Origin: Ephydatia muelleri
Lineage: Eukaryota; Porifera; Demospongiae; Spongillida; Spongillidae
Length of the DNA: 64,000 bases
Assembly (NCBI GenBank): GCA_013339895.1
Contig: JABACO010000008.1
Span: forward strand, 4,166,244 to 4,230,243
Reading direction: 5' to 3'
Below, one piece after another: positions 57,917 to 61,353 of the stretch. How positions within the stretch are numbered: position 1 is the stretch's first letter; each line of letters starts with the position of its first letter. The notes under the pieces were generated by a model. It was not told where the DNA came from. It saw only the letters and a list, made by a program, of their open reading frames with translations, and did not search any database. The position numbers and the translations under genes were made by a program.

Positions 57917-59863
57917 ACACACAGACTGGGCTTGTACTACTTGCAGTGACTTTGGGTTCTTATTTCTCACACTGTTATTACAAGCGTACATGCAGTCAAA
58001 GGAGGATCTACAGAGAACCAGTCACGTGGGAACTCCACATGCATGAAGAGTTGCCAATGAAATACAGTTTCATTTACACAATGTGTGCATGAGCATAAGA
58101 GTGTGAGAGTCACTGTGAGGTCATGTTCACATATTCTGCTGTGAGAAATAAGAGACAAAACTCTTAGCAAATGGTACAAAAGCGAAGTGGACCTTAGCAT
58201 AAAGAACACAGAGAAGTTTATAGCAAGGTTATGCCAAATGGGAAAGGGTGATGTGAGAACGTAGGAATTTAAAAGTCTTCACACGCCATTTGCATAGTGT
58301 TATGCTTTTGCCACGTGTATCTGTGTGTGTATGTGTGCATGAGTGTATATGTGTGTGTGTGCACGTGCACAGATGTGTACATTCATGCACATGTACACTT
58401 TGTAAAACAGTGTGAGAAATAAGAACTCAAAGTCACTGCAAGTGGTACAAGTCCAGTCTGTGTGTATATGTGTGTGTGTGTGTGTGGCGTGGTGTGTTTG
58501 TGTGCAAAGATACAGTAGGTAGGTGTGTGGCAGGTAACAATGCAAGTGCGTAGTGCATGTTCATGTGCTATGTGAGCTAAGTTATAGCATCCCTGCAGTG
58601 TAGCCAAGTGGGCGTGACAGGAATGAAGTTAAGCAAGCAAATGTGGGAAAGCTTTATAATACACTACTAGGTACCGAACGGTGATGCGAGTGAGTAGGAA
58701 AAAAATCCGTATGATGTGGGAGGCAACAACCATCAGGCGCTAGCTGACAACCATTCACTTGGATCCATTAATTCAGTACGATTGTCATACGAAGTGATAC
58801 AGTGTAACTCATCTTCTTTGACTTGTATTGACTCAGACAAAAAAATCTAAACAACACAAAACAGACACTGAGTTGCGAATGGCTGTAGATTATACAATAG
58901 GATTTCAGACCAACATTAAATACAACAAATTTATGTTCACTGGCCAACATTGCTAGATTTTGACATCAATGTACAGTACATGTACACACTACATGTACAA
59001 CCTGGTGGATAGCAACATACATGTACATGTAAACTTACTTCATCACGTGTATTCACACTGATCCATTTACATGTATCCAGAAGACTCAACACTCTGTTAG
59101 TATCACCATCTCTGCTAGCAGCCCACAGCTCAGCCTATGATACATGTATTACACACATGTTTAAACCACATCCAGTATATGTACAGCTACAGTATACTAG
59201 TATACCATCACATGTACAGGGTGCAAGCACAGAGACCCCATTATCACTAACCTCTTTCATTGCTTTGCTCTCAAGTACCTCAACTACTGTTCCATGGCCA
59301 TGCTGTCTTGCCAGGTCAAGTGGTGTACATTGCATCTGTGCAGACATTGATATTTCATATGCCAGTATATATCAAAACAATACAATGAAGCTACTCATTA
59401 TTGCAATCCTATGCAAGCCTCATGACCTAACCTGATCCCTGGCATTGATATCAGCTCCTCTCTCCAGTAGAGCTACCACGGTATCTGTGTGGCCATTCCT
59501 TGATGAGATGTGAAGTGCAGTTTGATCATCCTACATCATCAGATAAAGAATGGGTCCATATTAAATACAAGAGCAGTGGATTCTTCACCTGTGTCTGCAC
59601 ACATACACTGTACATGTGTATACATGTGAGCACATGCATCACATTGCATAGACATGTACTTTGCCCATTCAACTTCACGGACATGGGCATGTACAGAACT
59701 GCATAACTGAAATACTGTACACTATACATGTATTTCATGATGAGCTAACCAAACCATGAGGGGCATTGATATTAACTCCTCTCTCCAGTAGAGCTACGAC
59801 TTCCGCTGTGTCACCACACCGTGCTACCCAGTACAGCTGATTGTGAAGTATTTGATACCAATC
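15081..59863 (-). CDS. Giant ankyrin-Roc-COR-death domain gene (27 exons recognised)
   Basis: Twenty-seven minus-strand exons join in one frame, 4731 nt in total. Order: an atypical ankyrin exon (59750-59863); four three-exon cassettes; six single ankyrin exons; a 57-residue double repeat; one 30-residue repeat; GRTAVAQ exon; 14-nt microexon; two acidic exons; Roc-COR exon; death-domain exon with stop. Known ROCO proteins are GTPases with a Roc-COR pair, and ankyrin-Roc-COR-death order recalls animal DAPK1 without its kinase. Inference: a cytoplasmic signalling or death-pathway sensor. The first exon is not certain (61354-61542 is a candidate). The exons could also belong to two genes, or some cassettes could be silent copies; only RNA would settle this. 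Introns hold most of the transposons of the window. Confidence 0.6.
15517..17580 (-). CDS. Roc-COR GTPase exon
   Basis: A 2064-nt exon (acceptor TTCCTTACAG, donor G|GTACGT) gives about 688 residues. Counting from its first residue, the P-loop GIAGVGKT is at 26-33, the Walker B/switch II DSGGQ at 192-196 and the G4-like THRD at 274-277, in place of NKxD. A Pro-rich linker ([10 protein letters not shown]) lies between P-loop and switch II, about 110-117. The region from about 340 on, with [11 protein letters not shown] and [20 protein letters not shown], fits a COR domain that in ROCO proteins mediates dimerisation. Together these make a Roc-COR tandem of ROCO type. The exon starts with 2 nt of a split codon and ends with 1, matching both neighbours. 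Confidence 0.85.
17581..19419 (-). other. Intron of the Roc-COR gene, nothing else seen
   Basis: About 1.8 kb between the acidic exon and the Roc-COR exon. AT-rich; no transposon ends, repeats or extra exons recognised. Confidence 0.5.
19420..19500 (-). CDS. Acidic exon B (81 nt)
   Basis: Encodes [20 protein letters not shown] and DDETQAT, a strongly acidic linker. The acceptor is CTTTTGAAG and the donor G|GTATGT. It is a near-copy of exon A just upstream; the gap between them is a 37-bp stretch with GT and AG ends. Exon B ends in the same phase as exon A, so either could splice directly to the Roc-COR exon. Confidence 0.55.
19538..19664 (-). CDS. Acidic exon A (127 nt)
   Basis: Acceptor TTCTTTGCACAG, donor G|GTACGT. 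Encodes [20 protein letters not shown] and [20 protein letters not shown]. Acidic, low complexity, probably a flexible linker between the ankyrin repeats and the GTPase. Reading through its donor hits TGA within 13 codons, so splicing is needed. Confidence 0.65.
19714..19727 (-). CDS. 14-nt microexon
   Basis: ATTCAGATAAAGCG lies between CTCTCTCTTTCAG and GTGAGT. It supplies the last two bases of a split Asp codon and then SDKA. Without it the 49-nt exon (phase 1 end) could not join exon A (phase 0 start) in frame. That frame requirement plus two good splice sites support it. Confidence 0.65.
20219..20267 (-). CDS. 49-nt linker exon
   Basis: [16 protein letters not shown] between acceptor GTCATGCAG and donor AG|GTAAGT. 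Begins in phase 0 like the end of the preceding ankyrin exon (AKDE) and finishes the last repeat with a TAVAQ-type helix start. Confidence 0.65.
20268..21906 (-). other. Intron with two similar segments
   Basis: 20570-20740 and 20745-20900 share TAAAACCTGCTTCTTCA(A/T)(A/T)TGAC and AGAACAATC(T/C)ATGT(C/T)CACA, a local duplication of about 170 bp. A less AT-rich block at 21240-21520 of unknown origin follows. No exon recognised. Confidence 0.45.
21907..21996 (-). CDS. Ankyrin repeat exon (30 residues)
   Basis: [20 protein letters not shown] then [10 protein letters not shown]. It carries the ankyrin core G-x-TALH and the AGADLNAKD turn, slightly short of the usual 33 residues. Acceptor CAATCTACAG, donor GTGAGG, phase 0 at both ends. 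Confidence 0.8.
22681..23487. mobile_element. Long foldback (inverted-repeat) element 2
   Basis: Reverse-complement halves of about 400 bp meet at about 23080. The inner pair is CCGCTCGAATCGCGCCTTTC (23041) and GAAAGGCGCAATTCGAGCGG (23101-23120). The outer ends are ATATATGGGTCAGTTTCCGA and its complement. Shared with element 1 at 12337: GTGTCTTAC, GACGTTACAAGG, TACCCCG-GGGTTCAA, AATGTCCAAATC-TTCAAAAT, TTATCCGTTATGGAGA. So both belong to one family with diverged ends. It sits in an intron of the Roc-COR gene; the long ORFs on each strand mirror each other and are not genes. Confidence 0.9.
23598..23768 (-). CDS. Ankyrin exon, two partial repeats (57 residues)
   Basis: [20 protein letters not shown] then [20 protein letters not shown] and ADVDSRDI. 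It fuses in one exon what the upstream cassettes split in two: the PLDLARQ-type second half and the AELWAAS-type first half. Acceptor TAATAATGCAG, donor GTAAGT, phase 0. Confidence 0.8.
24401..24718. repeat. Composite (CATA)n / (CATG)n microsatellite and (AAT)n
   Basis: Tetranucleotide CATA repeats from 24401 to 24662 enclose a CATG block at about 24427-24488. A separate AAT run follows at about 24688-24717. All is in the intron next to the ankyrin exon at 24728. The long MYVC- and IHTY-repeat ORFs come only from the period-4 repeat. Confidence 0.95.
24728..24826 (-). CDS. Ankyrin repeat exon
   Basis: [20 protein letters not shown] then [13 protein letters not shown], 33 residues. Acceptor ACATGTAG, donor GTTAGT, phase 0. 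Its flanking intron (CCTACATGTACATCAC-AGGCATAATATCATAA) is shared with the 25254 exon, so the two are a recent tandem copy. Confidence 0.8.
25254..25352 (-). CDS. Ankyrin repeat exon
   Basis: [20 protein letters not shown] then [13 protein letters not shown], 33 residues, phase 0, donor GTTAGC. Twin of the exon at 24728. Confidence 0.8.
25360..26778 (-). other. Intron with AT-rich island
   Basis: About 25880-26460 is markedly AT-rich with many TTAATTAA-like words and no ORF of note, unlike the surrounding intron. A short piece at 26584-26650 (CCATTCTTTAGCGAAAGGATCAGAGAAGTATTCTGATCATACATCATCAGATGAG region) partly resembles ankyrin-exon borders but is not open as one. Confidence 0.45.
26779..27560. 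repeat. 31-bp minisatellite, about 25 units
   Basis: The unit is AGGGTTATTAGCCC then CTCATGACTAACTAGGA, with small length changes (30 to 33 bp) and local higher-order pairing of units ending CCTCCTCATAC and CCCTCATGAC. It ends with an inverted unit (GGTTAGTCATGAAGGGGCTA, about 27562-27583), so the tip can fold back on the array. Confidence 0.9.
27641..28070 (+). pseudogene. Ty3/gypsy integrase C-terminus remnant
   Basis: Plus-strand frames contain [16 protein letters not shown], then after a frameshift [20 protein letters not shown] and [14 protein letters not shown]. TPxGxLRRNR followed by an RSRTGRxIRPP tail is the usual end of gypsy-type pol proteins. Everything before it is missing, and a minus-strand gag piece adjoins it. 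Confidence 0.65.
28045..28160 (-). pseudogene. Retroelement gag zinc-knuckle fragment
   Basis: Read on the minus strand: [14 protein letters not shown] followed by [14 protein letters not shown], two Cys-x2-Cys-x4-His-x4-Cys-like knuckles joined by PARDVA. Such pairs end gypsy-type gag proteins. It overlaps the plus-strand integrase tail at its left edge, so the two retroelement halves lie in opposite orientation. Confidence 0.6.
28605..28703 (-). CDS. Ankyrin repeat exon
   Basis: [20 protein letters not shown] then [13 protein letters not shown]; 33 residues, phase 0, acceptor GATGATGTAG, donor GTTAGC. The helix-1 NGHTDT of its sisters is NDHTDT here. Confidence 0.8.
29024..29066 (+). mobile_element. 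Possible hAT-type terminus with poly-G tract
   Basis: CAGAGGCAGATCCAGGGAGA followed by about 19 G. This resembles the CAGTGGCGGC-G-tract terminus of the hAT at 33979. The other end and a target duplication were not found, so only one end is claimed. Confidence 0.35.
29570..29840. repeat. Intron duplicate, copy 1 of 3
   Basis: The block GAATCGAGTCTTTTGAATGT to ATGAGCTCATTCACCAACCA recurs at about 31185-31345 and, split by the hAT element, around 53820-53990. It is non-coding intron DNA that spread with the ankyrin exons; its apparent ORFs ([23 protein letters not shown]) are a by-product. Confidence 0.6.
30051..30149 (-). CDS. Ankyrin repeat exon
   Basis: [20 protein letters not shown] then [13 protein letters not shown]; 33 residues, phase 0, donor GTTAGG. 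Confidence 0.8.
30581..30679 (-). CDS. Ankyrin repeat exon
   Basis: [20 protein letters not shown] then [13 protein letters not shown]; 33 residues, phase 0, donor GTTAGG. Only about 95 bp of intron separates it from the next upstream exon. Confidence 0.8.
30775..30873 (-). CDS. Ankyrin repeat exon
   Basis: [20 protein letters not shown] then [13 protein letters not shown]; 33 residues, phase 0, acceptor GATTTAG, donor GTTAGG. Confidence 0.8.
32291..32779 (-). CDS. Ankyrin three-exon cassette 4
   Basis: Exons in gene order. 32779-32681 encodes [20 protein letters not shown] then [13 protein letters not shown]. 32584-32501 encodes [20 protein letters not shown] then LESKAMKE. 32383-32291 encodes [20 protein letters not shown] then [11 protein letters not shown]. 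Lengths are 99, 84 and 93 nt, all phase 0. The middle and last exons together make one ankyrin repeat split by an intron, plus the start of another. Donors are GTTAGG, GTAAGT and GTAAGT. This is the first cassette upstream of the single-exon repeats and is separated from cassette 3 by 14.8 kb of inserted DNA. Confidence 0.75.
32973..33010. repeat. Poly-G tract of about 36 nt
   Basis: An almost uninterrupted G run with potential for G-quadruplexes; similar shorter runs occur at about 29046, 33990-34010, 35322-35338, 54378-54397 and 56978-56993. The pro-rich ORF on the other strand is meaningless. Confidence 0.9.
33035..33130 (-). pseudogene. DIRS/Ngaro-like reverse transcriptase fragment
   Basis: [20 protein letters not shown] then ISRED on the minus strand, the N-terminal RT block also found at about 45880-45930. 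It is cut by the poly-G tract. Confidence 0.5.
33979..35389 (+). mobile_element. hAT element inserted in the gypsy LTR
   Basis: 1411 bp, ends CAGTGGCGGCG and CGCCGCCACTG (inverted), with the 8-bp target duplication GAGCCAAG. G-rich tracts and a GCCCCCGGGCGCC block lie just inside both ends. It carries a deleted transposase gene (34333-34985) and so is non-autonomous. It must be younger than the gypsy insertion because it sits inside the LTR. Confidence 0.92.
34333..34985 (+). pseudogene. Internally deleted hAT transposase (ZMYM/TTF-type)
   Basis: The first part (ATG 34333 to TGA 34846) begins basic, [20 protein letters not shown], then is acidic and ends [16 protein letters not shown]. The second part, in another frame from 34842 to TAA 34985, contains [20 protein letters not shown] and [12 protein letters not shown], the C-terminal hAT dimerisation region. 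The zinc finger and the whole catalytic core between them are gone. The domain order resembles long invertebrate hAT transposases related to ZMYM-type proteins. Confidence 0.8.
35462..38323 (+). pseudogene. Gypsy gag-pol with two in-frame stops, integrase missing
   Basis: One frame runs from ATG 35462 to TAG 38323, interrupted by TGA at 35795-35797 and TAG at 37496-37498. In order: capsid-like gag; two zinc knuckles ([13 protein letters not shown], then [14 protein letters not shown], where the last cysteine is tyrosine); an aspartic protease with EIDTGAA; reverse transcriptase with YFDDILV; RNase H with [14 protein letters not shown] and SDHKPL; and the start of the integrase zinc-binding part ([11 protein letters not shown]). 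The reading then breaks off and the polypurine tract follows. The intact LTRs and damaged gene together indicate that the copy was mobilised by others. Confidence 0.9.
38349..38471 (+). repeat. 3' LTR of the gypsy element
   Basis: 123 bp, TG...CA, preceded by a polypurine tract and followed by the GGTC target duplication. Identical to the reassembled 5' LTR. Confidence 0.92.
38476..39585 (-). other. Intron with a GC-rich block of unknown origin
   Basis: 38800-39340 is GC-rich with overlapping minus-strand ORFs (for example [19 protein letters not shown]), broken by a TACATG run. It could be a remnant of a DIRS-like element, but no motif supports this. Confidence 0.35.
39586..42226 (+). mobile_element. 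Decayed hAT element
   Basis: Ends CAGTGTTGAAAATA (39586) and TATTTTCAACACTG (ending 42226) are a 14-bp inverted repeat around a broken hAT transposase gene. The 8 bp on each side (TAGAATGT and GTTGTACT) do not match, so one end was rearranged or the flanks changed after insertion. The right end cuts the 260-codon ORF at 42198. Confidence 0.7.
39952..42122 (+). pseudogene. Broken hAT transposase
   Basis: Pieces in several frames follow the order of the intact hAT at 51393. They are a CLLCAKHH zinc finger piece (about 40050); [14 protein letters not shown] and [13 protein letters not shown] with the first catalytic Asp (about 40380-40540); [13 protein letters not shown] with the second Asp (about 40705); [15 protein letters not shown] (40800); [13 protein letters not shown] (40983); and the C-terminal [20 protein letters not shown] (about 41785) with the catalytic Glu. 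Stops and frameshifts lie at about 40582, 40764, 41569 and elsewhere. It is a distant relative, not a recent copy, of the intact element. Confidence 0.85.
42198..42980 (-). CDS. 260-codon cysteine-motif/acidic ORF, 3' end replaced by hAT end
   Basis: Start options are ATG 42980 or, more likely, ATG at about 42953 ([20 protein letters not shown]). The N-terminus has CCDPLKCH and, 40 residues on, [12 protein letters not shown], a possible zinc-binding set. The middle is acidic and Ser-rich ([19 protein letters not shown]). The C-terminal part has [16 protein letters not shown]. The last nine codons (PVLKILIKS) are the terminal repeat of the hAT element, so the true C-terminus is lost. Proteins with a CCDP-x-CH start and a second CxxC are, from memory, scattered among invertebrate genomes and often transposon-associated; the function is unknown. 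Confidence 0.55.
   Translation of the reverse strand: MPVIAFVRNMSSFQRCCDPLKCHTRQRTRNARSDLRPVSNKLVETFPQLMLNPSQKICSLCRRKLYAMQNRTSSVLDLSGIVPQSSNENSNLADTSEVCHVDHDQFTANAEGRTDVELPDEGRIDHIVHHSDGEDALGSGVAEESVDLMAQSENSPSVTDLNECVGAALYEVTDAISEDDSTDSSASSKVEDEFIQINVGLASFGVFITFIKAPDAKGSSYGQKKIRKIVAALSEKLGVSDGDAESEIIVQPVLKILIKS
42981..43623. other. Upstream flank of the 260-codon ORF; no other gene
   Basis: Contains the palindrome-rich CCGCGCGGGCACTTACCCGCGC (about 43071-43092), able to form a hairpin, and GGTCGGGCTACGCCCA (43391), whose inverse occurs at 57833-57848. Confidence 0.4.
43624..45605 (+). mobile_element. DIRS-like retroelement, copy A (decayed)
   Basis: Plus-strand blocks of a tyrosine-recombinase-type retroelement. 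A basic gag-like region (43624-44120, [20 protein letters not shown]) comes first. RT pieces follow: SFELKSG (about 44640) and [14 protein letters not shown] (about 44823), then [20 protein letters not shown]. The RNase H shows [28 protein letters not shown] and [11 protein letters not shown], ending at about 45587. The STWREL-like and DNQNV features are characteristic of DIRS-group RNase H. Frames are broken many times. A piggyBac-like insertion interrupts the RT. No recombinase gene was found. Confidence 0.65.
44318..44535. mobile_element. piggyBac-like MITE in RT, copy A
   Basis: Flanked by TTAA (44314-44317 and 44536-44539). The left end is CTCTTTCACTGGCAA; the right end is the partly diverged inverse (TTGTCAGCCAAAGAG). 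Removing it and one TTAA restores the order of RT codons on both sides. The same insertion is at 55257-55481. Confidence 0.75.
45610..45940 (-). pseudogene. DIRS/Ngaro-like RT fragment, opposite strand
   Basis: Minus-strand reading [55 protein letters not shown]. These are RT motifs of a different element from the plus-strand copy it adjoins; the palm continues only in copy B. Confidence 0.6.
46010..46790. repeat. Dispersed intron repeat (also at 31430, 33210, 48600, 57065)
   Basis: Blocks such as GGTGTTGTTGCATCTGCTCT, GGAGCAGGTGTTCCACGAGA and CTGCTTGTTGCCAGTGGT recur five times. The complement reads [15 protein letters not shown] in one frame, so it may be a gag remnant of the minus-strand retroelement. 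A local inverted pair, CATGGGCTGCAGGTGCTTGT and its complement (46253 and 46309), is also present. Confidence 0.55.
46807..47380. mobile_element. 574-bp TTAA-flanked inverted-repeat element
   Basis: Ends CCGATTATCGCGGAA and TTCCGCGTATAATCGG, with TTAA on both sides (46803-46806, 47381-47384). The interior is rich in TACGTA/ACGTAC words and has no transposase; the 127-codon ORF inside has no recognisable feature. TTAA targets suggest a piggyBac-like helper. Confidence 0.7.
47601..48096 (-). CDS. Ankyrin three-exon cassette 3
   Basis: 48096-47998 encodes [20 protein letters not shown] then [13 protein letters not shown]. 47901-47830 encodes [20 protein letters not shown] then LESM. 47696-47601 encodes [20 protein letters not shown] then [12 protein letters not shown]. 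The middle exon is 72 nt, 12 shorter than in the other cassettes because the KAMKE end is absent; phase 0 is kept. Donors GTTAGG, GTAAGT, GTAAGT. Confidence 0.75.
48290..50330. repeat. Segmental duplication, copy A
   Basis: Matches 56790-58990 in order: CCTGCCGAGGAGAGA-CACAGCATGC, GATGTATCTCGGAGCATTGG, TTGCAGTGACTTTGGGTTCT, CGTATGATGTGGGAGGC, then the cassette that follows. The differences are substitutions, microsatellite lengths and an extra block at 57640-57850 in copy B. No gene inside. Confidence 0.8.
49545..49855. repeat. (TG)n microsatellites
   Basis: TG runs at 49545-49665 with periodic GTATGTGTGTG units and at 49768-49855. The counterpart in the other duplication copy (58318-58500) is much shorter, so the array expanded or shrank after duplication. 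Confidence 0.9.
50389..50932 (-). CDS. Ankyrin three-exon cassette 2
   Basis: 50932-50834 encodes [20 protein letters not shown] then [13 protein letters not shown]. 50745-50650 encodes [20 protein letters not shown] then VLESKAMKE. 50484-50389 encodes [20 protein letters not shown] then [12 protein letters not shown]. The middle exon has a 12-nt in-frame gain (TACAAGTACATG) near its 5' end, apparently from a TACATG microsatellite. All exons are phase 0. Confidence 0.75.
51198..53755 (-). mobile_element. Complete hAT element with intact transposase
   Basis: 2558 bp, terminal inverted repeats CAGGGTTTCCGATAA and TTATCGGAAACCCTG. The flanks repeat within TGTACAGCA (the exact 8 bp depend on where the boundary is set). 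The undisturbed site survives in the paralogous intron at about 31092-31110 (TGTGTACAGCAGCCTGGC), showing a precise insertion. The element carries one open transposase gene and looks potentially mobile. Confidence 0.92.
51393..53669 (-). CDS. hAT transposase, 758 residues, intact
   Basis: A single-exon enzyme for cut-and-paste transposition. Basic clusters lie near residues 5-7 and 26-28 (possible nuclear import). A BED/TTF-like zinc finger has Cys67, Cys70, His102 and His108. The catalytic residues fit hAT: Asp220 in [11 protein letters not shown], Asp293 in [11 protein letters not shown], and Glu at about 665 in [11 protein letters not shown], the start of the C-terminal dimerisation region. 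[14 protein letters not shown] and [14 protein letters not shown] are the conserved blocks between. No stop or frameshift. The start ATG at 53669 is 29 bp downstream of a TAATTAATTATG AT-rich stretch. Related to ZNF862/KIAA1586-type host proteins, but the terminal repeats around it mark it as a transposon. Confidence 0.93.
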   Translation of the reverse strand: MSGQKKRALAQEEGEDDVEDGVLAPKKRLVTIKTVEKWVAENDKELDTSLWLKYEKDGRDTVGLLKCAVCVEFEARLVGMRNFRSTFIEGTPNLRTTSFKDHAKSDMHARAMMLFKKKQAGPSNASSCPPIIQLIQNLDAETEARVKRKFDIAFFICKENLSFLKMGSLCELQTRHGVDLGEGYKNNKACTEFAHYIAEDQLSILKKVLADAKFISIQADGSTDSGNSENELFLVVSFEANSNDRKVHVRSRFLAVQEIKRANAEGLFQCFKNAMSHVGISDWETKVIGFGCDGTNANIAAGGLRGHLEESMPWIVVFWCLSHRLELALKDALKNTYFSTVDDMLLKLYFLYEKSPKKCREIEDIVAELKACLEPSEMPRSRGIKPLRACGTRFIAHKLAALERVVNRLGAYLNHLAILSEDPSMKSTDRQKMKGYLQQWHNAKVLYGCALFHDLLKPAAILCVALQNDEVSIIGAIEAFLKTKKAMEKVRDMAFEDLPTVKKVIGAIQQSDDGGVSYQGAQLTNFDGCITSLKKTKDQCVQAIEACLKDRLKVQCPDLLTHALTILAPMGWERKDDASFGYSAIDAISIRFRTPLEHAKVDCSVLQQEWDDMVDYAKRYLNLVQEDYSVLWWKLFNAVDAKKWSNILALVELLFCLPMSNGKVERMFSVLKNIKTEKRTRLSEDNLDDLMRISVDAPEMSAWDASGAVKLWWSAKTRRTVKDTRKTPESTAAEVEIIDDNEEDNALVLDGWEDWIEQ
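53756..54106. repeat. Intron duplicate, copy 3 of 3 (continues from 51110-51197)
   Basis: Together with 51110-51197 it matches 31020-31400 in order; the hAT element lies between the two parts. Confidence 0.75.
54107..56531 (+). mobile_element. DIRS-like retroelement, copy B (decayed, longer)
   Basis: Same element as 43624-45605 but extended at its 5' side. From ATG 54141 ([20 protein letters not shown]) a gag-like region runs through a poly-G tract to the basic stretch [16 protein letters not shown] starts with [20 protein letters not shown] (55155, absent from copy A), then SVLTNGVG. The motifs after the MITE follow as in copy A, to RNase H with [15 protein letters not shown] and DNQNV. Broken by stops and shifts. 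Confidence 0.65.
55257..55481. mobile_element. piggyBac-like MITE in RT, copy B
   Basis: 225 bp, TTAA on both sides (55253-55256, 55482-55485), ends CTCTTTCACTGGCAA and TTTGTCAGCGAAAGAG. Same position in the RT as in copy A. Confidence 0.8.
56535..56840 (-). pseudogene. DIRS/Ngaro-like RT fragment, opposite strand
   Basis: [37 protein letters not shown] and, after a shift, [21 protein letters not shown]-x(3)-YYVDTCLPF is typical RT sequence of tyrosine-recombinase retroelements. Adjoins the 3' end of copy B tail to tail. Confidence 0.65.
56841..58990. repeat. Segmental duplication, copy B
   Basis: Ordered counterpart of 48290-50330. Holds a block absent from copy A at 57640-57850 and a (CA)n run at 57857-57907. 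Confidence 0.8.
57655..57750. repeat. Cluster of ACTCGCGAGT-type palindromes
   Basis: CGCACGCGAGTTGC, GAGTCACTCGCGAGTCATG and GCACTCGCGAGTGCGCGT occur within 95 bp. The CG-rich, palindromic composition is unlike the neighbourhood. It lies in the insertion specific to duplication copy B, whose right edge reads TGGGCGTAGCCCGACC. Confidence 0.7.
59039..59530 (-). CDS. Ankyrin three-exon cassette 1
   Basis: 59530-59432 encodes [20 protein letters not shown] then [13 protein letters not shown]. 59335-59252 encodes [20 protein letters not shown] then LESKAMKE. 59134-59039 encodes [20 protein letters not shown] then [12 protein letters not shown]. Lengths 99, 84 and 96 nt, phase 0. The first cassette of the gene as recognised. 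Confidence 0.75.
59750..59863 (-). CDS. Atypical first ankyrin exon (38 residues)
   Basis: [20 protein letters not shown] then [18 protein letters not shown]. Acceptor CCATTATAG, donor GTTAGC, phase 0. The second helix ([13 protein letters not shown]) is normal, but the TALH turn is replaced by QLYWVA, suggesting a capping repeat. Upstream exons are uncertain: a 52-nt open stretch at 60277-60226 and one ending at about 59929 do not fit the phase. Confidence 0.6.
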
Positions 59864-60334
59864 CTATAATGGATACATAAATATAATTATGCCATTGTTA
59901 TGTAAGTCCCTGTAGCATAACTAATAGCATACCTGTACATGAATACATGACACCATGCAAACAATGGTGGGATTGGTGGAACAGCATTTGCAGTGTTATC
60001 TCTCCTATAACACACAACATATACAGAGTATGCCACTATAGTGTTTCGTGTAGCTTTTGCTGGGATCGTGTCGCCAAGGAGATAGGATAAACTTAACTTC
60101 ATACAGATCATGAGACTATTTTTTAGGCTGAACTGTACAAATGAATATACTCGATTTGCAAGCATACAGTGTCCAGGCATATCATTTGATGGCTACTGTA
60201 GATTAGGTCAATGGGCATGACATACCTTATCTTGAATTCCATACCGGTGAGGTAATTGAGAGTACAAAGCCATAGATCTGCATGATGAGAAAAATCGTAC
60301 AGAGAGCTGTACTCACTCTTTGGTACACAGCAGG

Positions 60335-60590
60335 GTATGGAGGGGACACAGTGAGTAGGGTATGGAGGGTACACAGCAGGGTATGGAGGGTACACAGCAG
60401 GGTATGGAGGGTACACAGCAGGGTATGGAGGGTACACAGCAGGGTATGGAGGGTACACAGCAGGGTATGGAGGGTACACAGCAGGGTATGGAGGGTACAC
60501 AGCAGGGTATGGAGGGTACACAGCAGGGTATGGAGGGTACACAGCAGGGTATGGAGGGTACACAGCAGGTATGGAGGGTGGGTATGGTAT
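60335..60590. repeat. 21-bp minisatellite, about 11 units
   Basis: The unit GTATGGAGGGTACACAGCAGG is repeated with almost no change from about 60358; the first unit is diverged and the last is 1 bp shorter. Because 21 is a multiple of 3 all frames stay open, giving YPPYPAV-type and MEGTQQG-type ORFs. No splice site or start supports coding. Confidence 0.95.
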
Positions 60591-60599
60591 TTCATACGT

Positions 60600-61353
60600 T
60601 GGGCGTGGCTAACTAAAATGTAGGCGAGCTAGGCCCTCTGGAGTTAGGGTCAAAGCCGCAACGTAGATGTAAATGTGTGAATACTGCCATATTTTCGTGT
60701 GCTAGCTCGGATGACATGATATAGCCAGCTAACACACAAAAACGTGCTTTGGAAACAAACACACAAACACATGAATATTAATTAATTATTCGTTGATCTA
60801 TGGGTTTAGCGGGGAGGGTGGGGGTAGGAAGGTCACAGACTCTAGTATCTCCAGTATGCAGTAGCATGCAGCAAAAGTTATCACCAGTAAACGGTTACAT
60901 GCTGTAAAGGATTTTCGTCACAGAGGGCCCGTATACGATCTCACATCAAGGTTCCACCCATTTTTGTCGCATTCAAATTGCAAGTTAATGAGTTCAATCA
61001 GAGATTATGAAGCTTACCTGCACTGTATATAACACTTTGGCACTAATTAGCAATCAGCCTCTAGAAGGGTCGATGTGCGCCTGTTTAGCTTGATCAAATG
61101 TTAGTTCAAGTCTTGTTGCTGGAAACTACATGTAGGCTTATAATTAGAACATTATACGGTATCTGACCAACGTCGGTACACAGCCAGATTAGAAGGAGCG
61201 TACCTTTGAATCAATCCTCTAATCATGACTGGCTCAAACTGTTAAAATATCTGGTTCAGATTTAAATTAGTGTCATTGTCAGCTAGTTGAATCAACTAAG
61301 TACATGTCCACAATCAGACTGTTTTAAACTAACTCTGATTTAGAGTGACTCAC
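60600..61353. other. No gene seen
   Basis: Unique-looking DNA between the minisatellite and the candidate first exon. No repeat or exon recognised. Confidence 0.4.

Noticed and set aside
60226..60277. Extra upstream exon LWLCTLNYLTGMEFKI
   Set aside because: Good splice-like edges, but the phases fit neither the candidate first exon nor the first ankyrin exon.
60123..60563. 146-codon YPPYPAV repeat protein
   Set aside because: Product of a 21-bp minisatellite; nothing else supports coding.
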